This document shows, one piece after another, positions 1-8,519 of a stretch of DNA of 38,266 nucleotides. The stretch lies in NCBI RefSeq assembly GCF_001660815.1, contig NZ_LYMI01000036.1, positions 1 through 38,266 on the forward strand, read 5' to 3'. The notes under the pieces are model-generated. The model did no database searches, had not been told where the DNA came from, and was given only the letters and a program-made list of their open reading frames with translations. How positions within the stretch are numbered: the first letter of the stretch is position 1; each line of letters begins with the position of its first letter. Both the position numbers and the translations under genes were made by a program. Origin of the DNA: Xanthomonas nasturtii (lineage in GTDB: Bacteria > Pseudomonadota > Gammaproteobacteria > Xanthomonadales > Xanthomonadaceae).

Positions 1-76
1 CGGCGTTGCCGTGACGCTTGCGCATCACCGCCTCCAATTCAGCACGCTGTTGGATCGTCAACTTCGTTCTTTGCAT
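1..76 (-). mobile_element. N-terminus of a transposase (IS630-like), cut by the window edge
   Basis: Reading leftward from an ATG at 76 gives a 25-residue N-terminus beginning MQRTKLTIQQRAELEAVMRK, with no stop before the window edge. The short basic start followed by a helix-turn-helix-like stretch resembles IS630-type transposases seen in Xanthomonas; this is from memory of the family, and too little is visible to be firm. The neighbouring dehydrogenase starts 118 bases away on the opposite strand, so the inverted repeat of the element should lie in that gap, though I could not recognise it. Confidence 0.5.
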
Positions 77-194
77 GACACACTACCTGGGGATCATGCA
101 TCCGATTTCAATGATTCAGTGGACTAGCCCGGATGTTTACGTTTGCGTGACCAGACTGACGTTCAATCAACGACCCCACCGTCAGGAGACGAAA

Positions 195-1061
195 ATGCCC
201 GTGCCCACTTATCCACGCCCACCCTTCAAGCCACAGCAGCAGAGCTTTCCCGGCCGCACCGAACAGATGGACCCGCGGCCGGACCATGGCGAAGACAGCT
301 ACGTGGGCCACGGCCAGCTGAGAGGCAAGCGTGCCCTGATCACCGGTGGCGACAGCGGGATCGGCGCTGCGGTCGCCATTGCCTACGCACGCGAAGGCGC
401 CGATGTGGCAATCGCCTACCTTCCCGATGAGCAGGAAGATGCCGCGCGGATTGGCGCACTGATCGAAAAGGCCGGCGTCAAATCGCTTCTGGTCGGATGC
501 GACATCAGCGATCCCGATCAGGCGGCGGCGTTGATCGACAAGGTCAACAGCACCCTGGGCGGACTGGATATCCTGGTCAACAACGCCGGCTACCAGAAGT
601 ATTTCGAATGCTTCGAGGACATCACCCTGGAGGAGTGGCGCAAGACCTTCGATACCAACGTGCATGCGGTCTTCAACCTGGTGCGTCTGTCGGTGCCACT
701 GATGACAGATGGCGGCTCCATCATCAACACTGCCTCGGTGCAGTCGAAGAAACCAACGCCGAATATCCTGCCCTACGCCGCAACCAAGGGCGCATTGGCC
801 AACCTCACCATTGGCCTGGCCGGCGTGCTGGCGGAGAAGAACATCCGCGTCAACGCGGTGCTGCCGGGTCCGATCTGGACACCGTTCATCCCCTCCGGCA
901 TGGATGAAGAGTCGGTGGAAAACTTCGGGTCGCAGACACCGATGGGGCGCCCCGGTCAGCCGGTCGAGCTGGCATCGGCTTACGTCATGCTGGCAGCCGA
1001 TACCGCCAGTTACACCTCGGGCACCTTGCTGACGATTGCCGGCGGCGCAGTCACGCTGTAA
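195..1061 (+). CDS. SDR family NAD(P)-dependent oxidoreductase
   Basis: This 288-residue cytosolic short-chain dehydrogenase has a cofactor motif TGGDSGIG (residues 50-57), NNAG (129-132) and the catalytic YxxxK as Y194/K198. The proline-rich head of about 40 residues (PRPDHGEDSYVGHGQL) is typical of the YghA/YdaD (general stress protein 39) branch, often induced by stress; the substrate is unknown. The longer open frame runs back to 18, but the ATG at 195 has a good AGGAGA ribosome site ten bases upstream and starts where family members start. A terminator-like hairpin follows the stop. It appears to be a single-gene unit. Confidence 0.93.
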   Translation: MPVPTYPRPPFKPQQQSFPGRTEQMDPRPDHGEDSYVGHGQLRGKRALITGGDSGIGAAVAIAYAREGADVAIAYLPDEQEDAARIGALIEKAGVKSLLVGCDISDPDQAAALIDKVNSTLGGLDILVNNAGYQKYFECFEDITLEEWRKTFDTNVHAVFNLVRLSVPLMTDGGSIINTASVQSKKPTPNILPYAATKGALANLTIGLAGVLAEKNIRVNAVLPGPIWTPFIPSGMDEESVENFGSQTPMGRPGQPVELASAYVMLAADTASYTSGTLLTIAGGAVTL

Positions 1062-1079
1062 CGCTTCAGAGTCGCTTGC

Positions 1080-1114
1080 AGCCCGCCTCGCCCGCCGTGC
1101 GACGCGGGCTTTTT
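1080..1114 (+). terminator. Rho-independent terminator after the SDR gene
   Basis: AGCCCGC (1080-1086) pairs with GCGGGCT (1104-1110), followed by TTTT. It lies 19 bases after the SDR stop codon. Confidence 0.65.
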
Positions 1115-1492
1115 CATGCATCGCTTCCTTGCGAGTACATTGCAGGCGCGAGCGCAGCCCGCGCTGCCTTCATTGGCCGCATGGCACTCGAAGACTATTT
1201 CGGGCGCGTGCAAGAACGCACACCACAGGTGAGTTTCCGGTCAACGTTTTGCTCGCGTGACACACACCCATTCCTGCGGTTGCTCTCACGGCCCGCCACC
1301 TACCGTAGGTGGTGTTGGACCTTGATGCACGCCCCCCTCTTTCGAACAGTGCTGCCCGCCACGCAGATGTGGCGCAGGTGCGAATGCACTGCTGGCGCGA
1401 CGACATCATCCGACACGCATCGACGCATGCGACGTGGTGCATCCGCACCATGGGCAGGCCAGCACAGCAGCGCCCCTCTAAGGCAGACAACA
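1115..1492. other. Intergenic leader upstream of galE
   Basis: No convincing gene is visible in these 378 bases. An open frame runs through into galE, but it has no family resemblance before the galE start at 1493. The stretch holds the perfect palindrome at 1296-1312 and presumably the promoter of the sugar operon; no clear -35/-10 pair was recognised. Confidence 0.5.
1296..1312. promoter_or_regulatory. 17-base perfect palindrome upstream of galE
   Basis: CCACCTAC and GTAGGTGG flank a single central base, making an 8-bp-arm palindrome about 180 bases before the galE start codon. The short centre suits a dimeric repressor or activator site better than an RNA hairpin. No regulator is known to me for this sequence, so the role is inferred from shape and position only. 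Confidence 0.4.
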
Positions 1493-2662
1493 ATGAGAAT
1501 TTTGGTCACCGGCGGTACCGGCTATATCGGCTCACATACCTGCGTGGAACTGGCGCGGCGTGGGCACAAGGTGTGCATTGTCGACAATTTGAGCAACTCC
1601 TCCGAGCGCGTGCTCGCCCATCTGCAGCATCTGATGGGGTTCCGCCCGGAGTTCCATTGCATGGACGTGCGTGCACCCGAGCTTGCCGAGCTGATGATCA
1701 GCAAACGTATCGACGCGGTGCTGCACTTTGCCGCGCTCAAGGCAGTCGGCGAATCGGTGCGCGAGCCGCTGCTGTACTTCAACAATAATGTCACCGGCAC
1801 GCTGGCACTGCTGCGCGCGATGCGCACCGCCAAGGTCTGCAACCTGGTGTTCAGTTCGTCGGCCACCGTCTATGGCGATGCCAACTGCAGCCCCATCGAA
1901 GAAAGCGCACCGTTGAAGGCGATCAACCCGTACGGGCGCACCAAGCTGATGATGGAAGAGATGATCGGCGACCTCAGCGCGGCCTGGCCGGAGTTCAACG
2001 CGGCCTTGCTGCGCTACTTCAACCCGGTGGGCGCGCATCCCAGCGGATACCTCGGCGAAGATCCGCGCGGAGTGCCGAACAACCTGATGCCGTACATCGC
2101 GCAGGTGGCAGTCGGTCGACGCGCTGCGCTGCAGGTGTTCGGCGACGACTACCCCACCGACGACGGCACCGGGGTGCGCGACTACCTGCATGTGATGGAT
2201 CTGGCACGCGCGCACGTGGATGCCATCGATTACCTGCAGCGCGAACGCAAGGGCTTGGTGGTCAATCTTGGCACCGGGCGCGGCTATAGCGTCCGTGAAG
2301 TGGCGGCCGCTTTCGCACGCGCCAGCGGCCGGCGCATTCCGCTGAGCATCGCGCCACGCCGCCAAGGCGATGTGGCGGTGTACTTCGCCAGTACTGCACT
2401 GGCCAACCAACTGTTGGGCTGGAACGCCGAATACGACCTGGAGCGTATGTGCCGCGATACCTGGCGCTGGCAATCCATGCATCCGCACGGCTATGCCCAT
2501 TCGCGCTTGCCGCGCCAGCGCACAGCGGCAGCCGTGCCCGAGCGCGAGGTTGCACGCGAGCTGACGGCACCGGCGCGCCGGCTGCTGCCCGGCCCCGACA
2601 CGCGCCGTCGCAGCGAACCGGCACGCAAGCTGTCGGTCGCCGACGCGCTCTCCCGCGCGTGA
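1493..2662 (+). CDS. galE: UDP-glucose 4-epimerase with a C-terminal extension
   Basis: GalE interconverts UDP-glucose and UDP-galactose, supplying UDP-galactopyranose to the mutase two genes downstream. The 389-residue protein opens with the NAD-binding motif TGGTGYIG (6-13), contains SSSATVYG (121-128) and the catalytic pair Y147/K151, and keeps the late motif DGTGVRDYLHVMDLA. The usual length is about 338; here about 50 extra arginine-rich residues follow the catalytic fold, with no recognised domain. The start at 1493 matches the family N-terminus MRILVTGGTGYIG; the upstream AAGG is a weak ribosome site. It is the first gene of an apparent operon, 37 bases before the glycosyltransferase. 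Confidence 0.93.
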   Translation: MRILVTGGTGYIGSHTCVELARRGHKVCIVDNLSNSSERVLAHLQHLMGFRPEFHCMDVRAPELAELMISKRIDAVLHFAALKAVGESVREPLLYFNNNVTGTLALLRAMRTAKVCNLVFSSSATVYGDANCSPIEESAPLKAINPYGRTKLMMEEMIGDLSAAWPEFNAALLRYFNPVGAHPSGYLGEDPRGVPNNLMPYIAQVAVGRRAALQVFGDDYPTDDGTGVRDYLHVMDLARAHVDAIDYLQRERKGLVVNLGTGRGYSVREVAAAFARASGRRIPLSIAPRRQGDVAVYFASTALANQLLGWNAEYDLERMCRDTWRWQSMHPHGYAHSRLPRQRTAAAVPEREVARELTAPARRLLPGPDTRRRSEPARKLSVADALSRA

Positions 2663-2699
2663 TGCGCGGCCATTGGTTTCTTTCCTACGAGGGCATTCC

Positions 2700-3884
2700 A
2701 TGAGTTGGGCTGGTCAGTTCCAATACGCGATCGGCAAGACCCGCCGCGCCGTTCCATCCGACAGCATGCCGCAGTTCGATCCGGCACGGCCCACGCTGGT
2801 GTGTCTGTCGCACCTGCGCTGGAGTTTTGTCTACCAGCGCCCACAACACCTGATGTCGCGCTTTGCCCGCGATGCCAACGTGCTGTTCTGGGAAGAACCC
2901 ATTGCCTGCGATGCAACCGAGCCCTGGCTGGATGTGCGCGGCGAAGAGGACGGGGTGCACGTGCTGGTACCGCGCCTGCCCGCCGGCTGCGAGGGCGAAG
3001 CGGCGGTACAGGTGCAACGGCGCCTGTTGGACGGCTACCTGGCCGAGCTGGGCGTGCGCGACCTGTTGCTGTGGTACTACACGCCGATGAGCCAGGGCTT
3101 CAGTGCGCACCTGCCTGCGCGCACGGTGGTCTACGACTGCATGGACGAACTGTCGGCGTTTCGCGGCGCCCCGCCGGAGCTGGTGCAACGCGAGCGCGAG
3201 CTGCTGCAGCGTGCCGATGTGGTGTTCACCGGCGGCTACAGCATCTGGGAGGTCAAGCGTGCCTTGCATGCCAATACGCACGCATTCCCGAGCAGTGTGG
3301 ACGTTGCGCATTTCGCCGCCGCGCGCACGCCGCAGCAGGAGCCTGAGGACCAGCGTGGCATCACGCATCCACGGCTGGGCTTTTACGGCGTCATCGACGA
3401 GCGCTTCGATGTCGCGCTGCTACGCGATATTGCGGCGCAACGCCCGCAGTGGCAGTTCGTGATGATCGGCCCGGTGGTCAAGATCGACCTTTCCGAGCTG
3501 CCGCAGGCCGCCAATATCCACTACCTGGGCGGCAAGACCTACGACGAACTGCCCGGGTATCTGTCCGGTTGGGACGTGGCTTTGATGCCGTTTGCGATCA
3601 ATGCCTCCACGCGCTTCATCAGCCCGACCAAGACGCCCGAATATCTGGCCGGCGGCTGCCCGGTGGTGTCCACGCCAATCCACGATGTCGTGCGCACGTA
3701 TGGCGACACCGGCGTGGTGCGCATCGCCGACACCGCCGATGCCTTTGTGGCCGCCTGCGCAGCAGCGCTGCAGGACAGCGCCGACCGCGGGCAACTGCTC
3801 GACAGCGCCGACGCAGTGCTGGGCGACATGTCCTGGGACCACACCTACGCCTTGATGAAGGAGACACTCTCTTGGAAGCAATGA
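2700..3884 (+). CDS. Glycosyltransferase (GT4-like) partnered with UDP-galactopyranose mutase
   Basis: This 394-residue cytosolic or peripheral enzyme carries LRWSFVYQRPQHL (39-51), a signature of bacterial glycosyltransferases often encoded beside glf, and the sugar-nucleotide binding segment PTKTPEYLAGG (309-319) followed by PVVSTPI. The likely donor is UDP-galactofuranose or another hexose nucleotide; the acceptor is unknown. Translation probably starts at 2700 (MSWAGQFQYAIGK), with GAGG a few bases upstream; 2766 (MPQFDPARP) is an alternative. Its stop overlaps the glf start as ATGA, so the two are translationally coupled. Confidence 0.85.
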   Translation: MSWAGQFQYAIGKTRRAVPSDSMPQFDPARPTLVCLSHLRWSFVYQRPQHLMSRFARDANVLFWEEPIACDATEPWLDVRGEEDGVHVLVPRLPAGCEGEAAVQVQRRLLDGYLAELGVRDLLLWYYTPMSQGFSAHLPARTVVYDCMDELSAFRGAPPELVQRERELLQRADVVFTGGYSIWEVKRALHANTHAFPSSVDVAHFAAARTPQQEPEDQRGITHPRLGFYGVIDERFDVALLRDIAAQRPQWQFVMIGPVVKIDLSELPQAANIHYLGGKTYDELPGYLSGWDVALMPFAINASTRFISPTKTPEYLAGGCPVVSTPIHDVVRTYGDTGVVRIADTADAFVAACAAALQDSADRGQLLDSADAVLGDMSWDHTYALMKETLSWKQ

Positions 3885-5068
3885 ACCCATCGGTCGCCAC
3901 ACCGCTCGCCAGCCGCCGCACGCACGGCACCACACGGCGCGGTTTCGATTACCTGATTGTCGGCGCCGGATTTGCCGGCAGCGTCCTGGCCGAACGCCTG
4001 GCCGCCGGCCTTGGCAAGCGCGTGCTGGTGGTCGACCGGCGCCCGCACATCGGTGGCAACGCCTACGATTTCCATGACGATGCCGGTGTGCTGATCCATC
4101 GCTATGGCCCGCACATCTTCCACACCAATGCGCAGCGCATCGTGGATTATCTATCCAACTTCACTCAGTGGCGTCCGTACCAGCACCGCGTACTTGCGCA
4201 GGTCAGTGCGCAGCAGGTGCCGATCCCGATCAACATGACCACACTGAACCGCCTGTATGGCCTGCAGCTCACCACCGAAGAAGAGGCCGCCGCATTTTTG
4301 GCCAGCCGCGCCGAGCCGGTGGCCGATATCCAGACCAGCGAGGATGTGGTGATCAACCAGGTGGGCCGGGAACTGTACGAAACCTTCTTCCGCGGCTATA
4401 CGCGCAAGCAGTGGGGCCTGGACCCGTCGCAGCTGGACAAGTCGGTGACCTCGCGCGTGCCCACGCGCACCAACGACGACGACCGCTAATTCACCGACAC
4501 CTTCCAGCAGATGCCGTTGCACGGCTACACACGCATGTTCGAACGCATGCTCGATCACCCCAACATCAAGGTGATGCTCAATACCGACTACCGCGAAATC
4601 TGCGACGAGCTGGACTACGACGAGCTGGTCTACAGCGGCCCTGTCGACGAATACTTCGACTATTGCTACGGTAAGTTGCCGTACCGCTCGCTCAGGTTCG
4701 AACACAGCACGCTGGACCAGGAACACTTCCAGGCGGTGGCCACGGTCAATTATCCTGACGAAGCCGTGGCTTACACGCGCATCACCGAATACAAACACCT
4801 CACCGGCCAGCACCATCCCAAGACCAGCCTCACCCGCGAGTATCCTTCGGCCGATGGCGACCCGTACTACCCCATTCCCCGCGCAGAAAACGCCGAGCTG
4901 TATCGGCGCTACGAGCGCCTGGCCGCCGAAACGCCCAAGGTCACCTTCCTTGGCCGGCTGGGCACCTACAAGTACTACAACATGGATCAAGTGGTCGGTC
5001 AGGCGTTGGCCTTGTACAAGCGCATCGAAGAGGCCGAACAACAGCGTCGGACCGAACTGGCGGTCTGA
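3881..5068 (+). pseudogene. glf: UDP-galactopyranose mutase, interrupted by an in-frame stop
   Basis: Glf converts UDP-galactopyranose to UDP-galactofuranose using reduced FAD. The N-terminal half shows the flavin motif VGAGFAGSVLAERL (about 27-40) and RYGPHIFHTN. Codon 203 (4487-4489) is TAA, directly after TNDDDR and before FTDTFQQMP, in the same frame. Family members read RTNxDDRYFTDT here, so a single tyrosine codon has become a stop. The rest of the enzyme stays open to 5068 with typical motifs (KLPYRSLRF, PYYPIPRAEN, GRLGTYKYYNMDQV). Full length would be 395 residues. Because the second half is undamaged the change is recent, or a sequencing error; readthrough cannot be excluded. Confidence 0.9.
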
Positions 5069-5076
5069 CCGTCCCC

Positions 5077-5110
5077 ACCCCGCCCTGCAGCACCACGCTG
5101 CGGGGTAGTT
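5077..5110 (+). terminator. Possible weak terminator after glf
   Basis: ACCCCGC (5077-5083) can pair with GCGGGGT (5100-5106), followed by a poor T stretch (AGTTT). The next gene starts 44 bases later on the same strand, so it may only attenuate transcription. Confidence 0.3.
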
Positions 5111-5113
5111 TCG

Positions 5114-5138
5114 ACGCGTCGCCACGGCAGCGACGCGT
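5114..5138. repeat. Inverted repeat just upstream of the GH1 gene
   Basis: ACGCGTCGC (5114-5122) and GCGACGCGT (5130-5138) are perfect 9-bp arms around a seven-base loop. The structure ends 15 bases before the GH1 start codon, next to its AGGA ribosome site, so it could be an operator or an RNA hairpin that tunes translation. Confidence 0.45.
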
Positions 5139-5153
5139 GCTGCAGGATGTCAG

Positions 5154-6305
5154 ATGCATACCCCCACAGTGTTCGAAAGTTTTTTCATGGCGGGGTTCGA
5201 GTGTTCGACCCACCGCCGCCGCGACGGGCGCAGGCTCGATCTGATTGCCGGCACCAAGCACGACCGCTGGGCCGCGAACGACTATGCGGCGTTGTCCGCG
5301 CATGGCCTGCGCACCGCGCGCGATGGCTTGCGCTGGCATCTGATCGAACAACGGCCCGGGCATTACGATTGGTCCAGCTTCCTGCCGATGTTGCATGCGG
5401 CCAACAGCGTCGGTACGCAGGTGATCTGGGACCTGTGCCATTACGGCTGGCCGGACGATGTGGACATCTGGACGCCGCAGTTCGTGGACCGCTTCGCACG
5501 TTTTGCCGCGGCCGCTGCGCAGTGCGTCAAGGATGCCTGCGATGCGGTGCCGTTCTATGCGCCGCTCAACGAGATCTCGTACTGGGCATGGAATGGCGGC
5601 GATCACGCGCGCATGCATCCGATGGCACGCGGGCGCGGTTTCGAACTCAAGCATCAGCTGGTGCGCGCCACCATTGCCGCGATCGATGCGGTGCGCCAGG
5701 TGGACCCGCGCGCACGCTTCGTGCAGGTGGACCCTGCAATCCATGTGGCGCCGTCCAACGACCGGCCTGGCCCGCGCCGCGAAGCCGAACGCCTGCGTCT
5801 GGCGCAGTTCGAAGCATGGGACATGATTTGCGGCAAACAATGGCCAGGGCTGGGCGGCACCCCGGCGCATCTGGACATCATCGGTCTCAATTACTACCCC
5901 GACAATCAGTGGTATCTGGGCGGTGTGCCGATCCTGCGCAACTCGCCCGACCATCGGCCCTTTTCAACCATCATGCAGGAGTTCTGGCAGCGTTATCGCC
6001 GCCCGATGATCGTGTCCGAAACCGGGGCCGAAGCCGATCAACGCGGGCCGTGGCTCGATCACGTCGGCAGTGAGGTGGCGATGGCCCTGCAGCACGGCGT
6101 GGCGATGGAAGGCATCTGCCTGTATCCGGTGCTGGATTACCCGGGCTGGGACAATTATCGGCATTGCCCCACCGGCTTGCTCGGCTATGCGGACGAACAG
6201 GGCGAACGGCCGCTGCATGCCGGCCTGGCCGAACAACTGCGGCGCGAGCACGAGCGCTTCGGTCTGCGCGTGCCGCAGTTCGCGCTAGCCGACATCGACA
6301 CGTGA
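5154..6305 (+). CDS. Glycoside hydrolase family 1-like protein (beta-glycosidase type)
   Basis: The 383-residue protein has the layout of a retaining GH1-like TIM barrel: an acid/base glutamate in PLNEISYWAWNGG (E140) and a nucleophile glutamate in MIVSETGAE (E289), with the barrel motifs DLCHYGWPDD and IIGLNYYPDN. True GH1 beta-glucosidases are usually about 450 residues, so this is a short or divergent member. No signal peptide is visible. Its place between glf and an ABC exporter suggests it trims or transfers sugar on the product of this operon rather than feeding on plant sugars; that is inference. The stop overlaps the next gene's start as GTGA. Confidence 0.82.
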   Translation: MHTPTVFESFFMAGFECSTHRRRDGRRLDLIAGTKHDRWAANDYAALSAHGLRTARDGLRWHLIEQRPGHYDWSSFLPMLHAANSVGTQVIWDLCHYGWPDDVDIWTPQFVDRFARFAAAAAQCVKDACDAVPFYAPLNEISYWAWNGGDHARMHPMARGRGFELKHQLVRATIAAIDAVRQVDPRARFVQVDPAIHVAPSNDRPGPRREAERLRLAQFEAWDMICGKQWPGLGGTPAHLDIIGLNYYPDNQWYLGGVPILRNSPDHRPFSTIMQEFWQRYRRPMIVSETGAEADQRGPWLDHVGSEVAMALQHGVAMEGICLYPVLDYPGWDNYRHCPTGLLGYADEQGERPLHAGLAEQLRREHERFGLRVPQFALADIDT

Positions 6306-8077
6306 GCACGCCCGCCCACTCCGCATTGTTGCCGGACACCCCGGCGCGCTTTCTCTGGCATTACGTGGGCCGCCGGCCCTGGCATTTCATGGGCCTGTTG
6401 GTCTTGATCGTGGGCGCGGCCGGCTGCGCGGTGTCGGTGCAATACGGCATGAAAATGCTGGTGGACGCGATGGCCACCGAGCAACGCAGCCAGGCCAACG
6501 TGTGGCTGCCGCTGGGCTTGTTCATCAGTTTGATTGCGGTGGAAAACCTGTTGTGGCGGCTCGGCGGCTGGCTGGGATGCCGCACCGTGGTCGCCAGCGT
6601 GGTGGATATCCGGGTGGATCTGTTCCGCCACCTCACCGGCCACCCGATGCGCTATTTCACCGAGCATTTCGCCGGCGCGCTGGGCAATCGCATCACCGCG
6701 CTCGGCAGCGCCGCCGGCCAGATCTTCGGTGGCCTGGCGTGGAAGATCGTGCCGCCGATTGTGGATTTTTTCGGCGCCATCGTGCTGCTGCTGACGGTGG
6801 ATTGGCGCATGGCCGCCACGCTGGTCGGCTTCGTCGCAGTCGTGGCGGCCATCATCACCAGCTTCGGCATCCGCGGCCGTGCCAAGCATCAGCGCTTTGC
6901 CGCGCAGGCTGCACGCGTGGGCGGCGAACTGGTGGACGCGGTCTCCAATGTGTGGACGATCAAGGCATTCGCCGCGCGCGATCGCGAAAGCGCGCGGTTG
7001 GCCGAGCAGATCGGCCACGAGGCAGTAGCGCATCGGCGCAGCTGGATGTACGTGGAAAAAGCGCGCGTGATTCACGACATCTGTCTGTCGCTGATGGCCG
7101 GCGGCATGCTGCTCTGGGCGATCAGCATGTGGCGCTCCGCTGCGGTGAGTGCGGGCGATGTGGTGCTGGTGAGCGCGCTGACCTTCCGCATCCTGCATGG
7201 CTCGCGCGATCTGGCGCTGACCCTGGTCGACACCACGCAGCAACTGGGCGCCATTGCCGATACCTTGCAGATCATTCTGCAACCACACGCCATCGTCGAT
7301 GCGGACGTGCCGCTGGCATTGGCCGAAGGCGATGTCCGTTTCGAAGACGTGCGCTTCGCCTATCCCGAGCGCGAGGCAGTGCTGGAAGGACTGAACCTGC
7401 ATATTCCGGCCGGCCAGAAGGTGGGCATCGTGGGGCCATCCGGTGCCGGCAAGTCCACCTTGATTGCGCTGATCCAGCGCCTGGACGATGTGCAGTCCGG
7501 GCGCGTGCTGATCGATGGGACGGATATCCGCAGCGTCAGCCAGGACAGTCTGCGCGAGAAGATCGCGGTGGTACCGCAGGAAACCGCGCTCTTCAACCGC
7601 AGCATCGGCGACAACATCCGCTACGGCCGGCCCGACGCCAGCGAGGCCGAGGTGCACGACGCCGCGCGACGCGCGTTCTGCGATGGCTTCATCCGGCAAT
7701 TGCCCCAGGGTTACGACACCCAGGTGGGCGAGCGCGGGGTGATGTTGTCGGGCGGCCAGCGGCAGCGGCTGGGCCTTGCGCGCGCGTTTCTCAAGGATGC
7801 CCCCATCTTGATCCTGGATGAAGCCACTTCGGCGCTGGATACCGAATCGGAGGCGGAAATCCAGGCCGCGCTGGATCACCTGATGCGCGACCGCACCGTG
7901 CTGGCGGTGGCCCATCGCCTGTCCACGGTGATCGGCTTCGACCGGATCGTTGTGTTGCAGGAAGGTCGCGTGGTTGAAGACGGCAGCCCTGCAGAATTGC
8001 GCGGCCACGGCGGCGTGTTCGACGGTTTGTGGCAGCGGCAGGCGGCCGGGTTCGAGGCTGTGCCGGAAGCGCCGTAA
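6302..8077 (+). CDS. ABC exporter, fused membrane and ATPase domains (MsbA/lipid-exporter type)
   Basis: The 591-residue half-transporter has six predicted membrane helices in its first ~320 residues and then an ATPase domain with Walker A GPSGAGKST (378-386), Q-loop VVPQET, signature LSGGQRQR (482-489) and Walker B LILDEATSALD (about 503-513). Such proteins act as homodimers exporting lipids, glycolipids or peptides. The GTG start at 6302 overlaps the stop of the GH1 gene and removes 46 non-family residues present in the longer open frame. As last gene of the sugar operon it probably flips or exports the operon's glycan-bearing product across the inner membrane. Confidence 0.9.
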   Translation: MSTPAHSALLPDTPARFLWHYVGRRPWHFMGLLVLIVGAAGCAVSVQYGMKMLVDAMATEQRSQANVWLPLGLFISLIAVENLLWRLGGWLGCRTVVASVVDIRVDLFRHLTGHPMRYFTEHFAGALGNRITALGSAAGQIFGGLAWKIVPPIVDFFGAIVLLLTVDWRMAATLVGFVAVVAAIITSFGIRGRAKHQRFAAQAARVGGELVDAVSNVWTIKAFAARDRESARLAEQIGHEAVAHRRSWMYVEKARVIHDICLSLMAGGMLLWAISMWRSAAVSAGDVVLVSALTFRILHGSRDLALTLVDTTQQLGAIADTLQIILQPHAIVDADVPLALAEGDVRFEDVRFAYPEREAVLEGLNLHIPAGQKVGIVGPSGAGKSTLIALIQRLDDVQSGRVLIDGTDIRSVSQDSLREKIAVVPQETALFNRSIGDNIRYGRPDASEAEVHDAARRAFCDGFIRQLPQGYDTQVGERGVMLSGGQRQRLGLARAFLKDAPILILDEATSALDTESEAEIQAALDHLMRDRTVLAVAHRLSTVIGFDRIVVLQEGRVVEDGSPAELRGHGGVFDGLWQRQAAGFEAVPEAP

Positions 8078-8255
8078 GGTTGGCGCCATGCCGGCGACGC
8101 GTCAGCTTTCTGGTCTGATGCGAACGAAATGCGCGAGGTGCAGGGGTTCGGCGTGCATTGCGCGAAGGACGCCGTCGCTCATGGAACAAGGGAGCCGGCA
8201 AGCACCAAAAAGACCGCCAGCCTTCGCCGCCTGTCTGGTTTGCTGCATCACCGGT

Positions 8256-8436
8256 TCAATGCGGTGGACGGTAGTCACGCAGCTTGGTCGTCACGTTGCC
8301 GATTTCCCGCACCGCGCGCTTGAGATCATCTTCGGACAGGCCCAGCGCGCGCGCGGTACTGCAGTTCCCATTCTTCGTTGATGCTGAGGTCGTGCATGTC
8401 GGTGGGTTGACGATGGGCGTCTTGTGGTTCGCCCAT
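8256..8436 (-). pseudogene. DUF3606 small protein, frameshifted
   Basis: From an ATG at 8436, with GGAG just upstream, the reading is MGEPQDAHRQPTDMHDLSIN and then EEWELQY. A one-base-out jump is then needed within a GCGCGCGC run to continue as ARALGLSEDDLKRAVREIG and end at 8256. The two halves together are a DUF3606 protein (about 60 residues, stress-associated in many Proteobacteria). As written, the first frame hits a stop soon after the shift. A small indel in the GC run, real or a sequencing slip, explains it. Confidence 0.72.
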
Positions 8437-8471
8437 TGCGATCTCCGGTACAGAGCAATCAGCAAACTGCT

Positions 8472-8503
8472 AGGCAGCCGCCACACAGACGCGGCGGCTG
8501 CCT
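8472..8503 (-). terminator. Hairpin downstream of the DUF4142 gene
   Basis: AGGCAGCCGCC (8472-8482) and GGCGGCTGCCT (8493-8503) form a perfect 11-bp stem with a ten-base loop, 17 bases past the DUF4142 stop. There is no good T run on the minus strand, so termination efficiency is uncertain. Confidence 0.5.
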
Positions 8504-8519
8504 TGAAAGCGACGTCAGA

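Noticed and set aside
3881..4489. Treating the first 202 codons of glf as a complete short gene
   Set aside because: It lacks the second half of the flavoenzyme, which continues in the same frame right after the stop; a nonsense change explains it better.
6185..8089. Open frame of 634 codons antisense to the ABC exporter
   Set aside because: It is a shadow of a gene with all ABC motifs intact on the plus strand.
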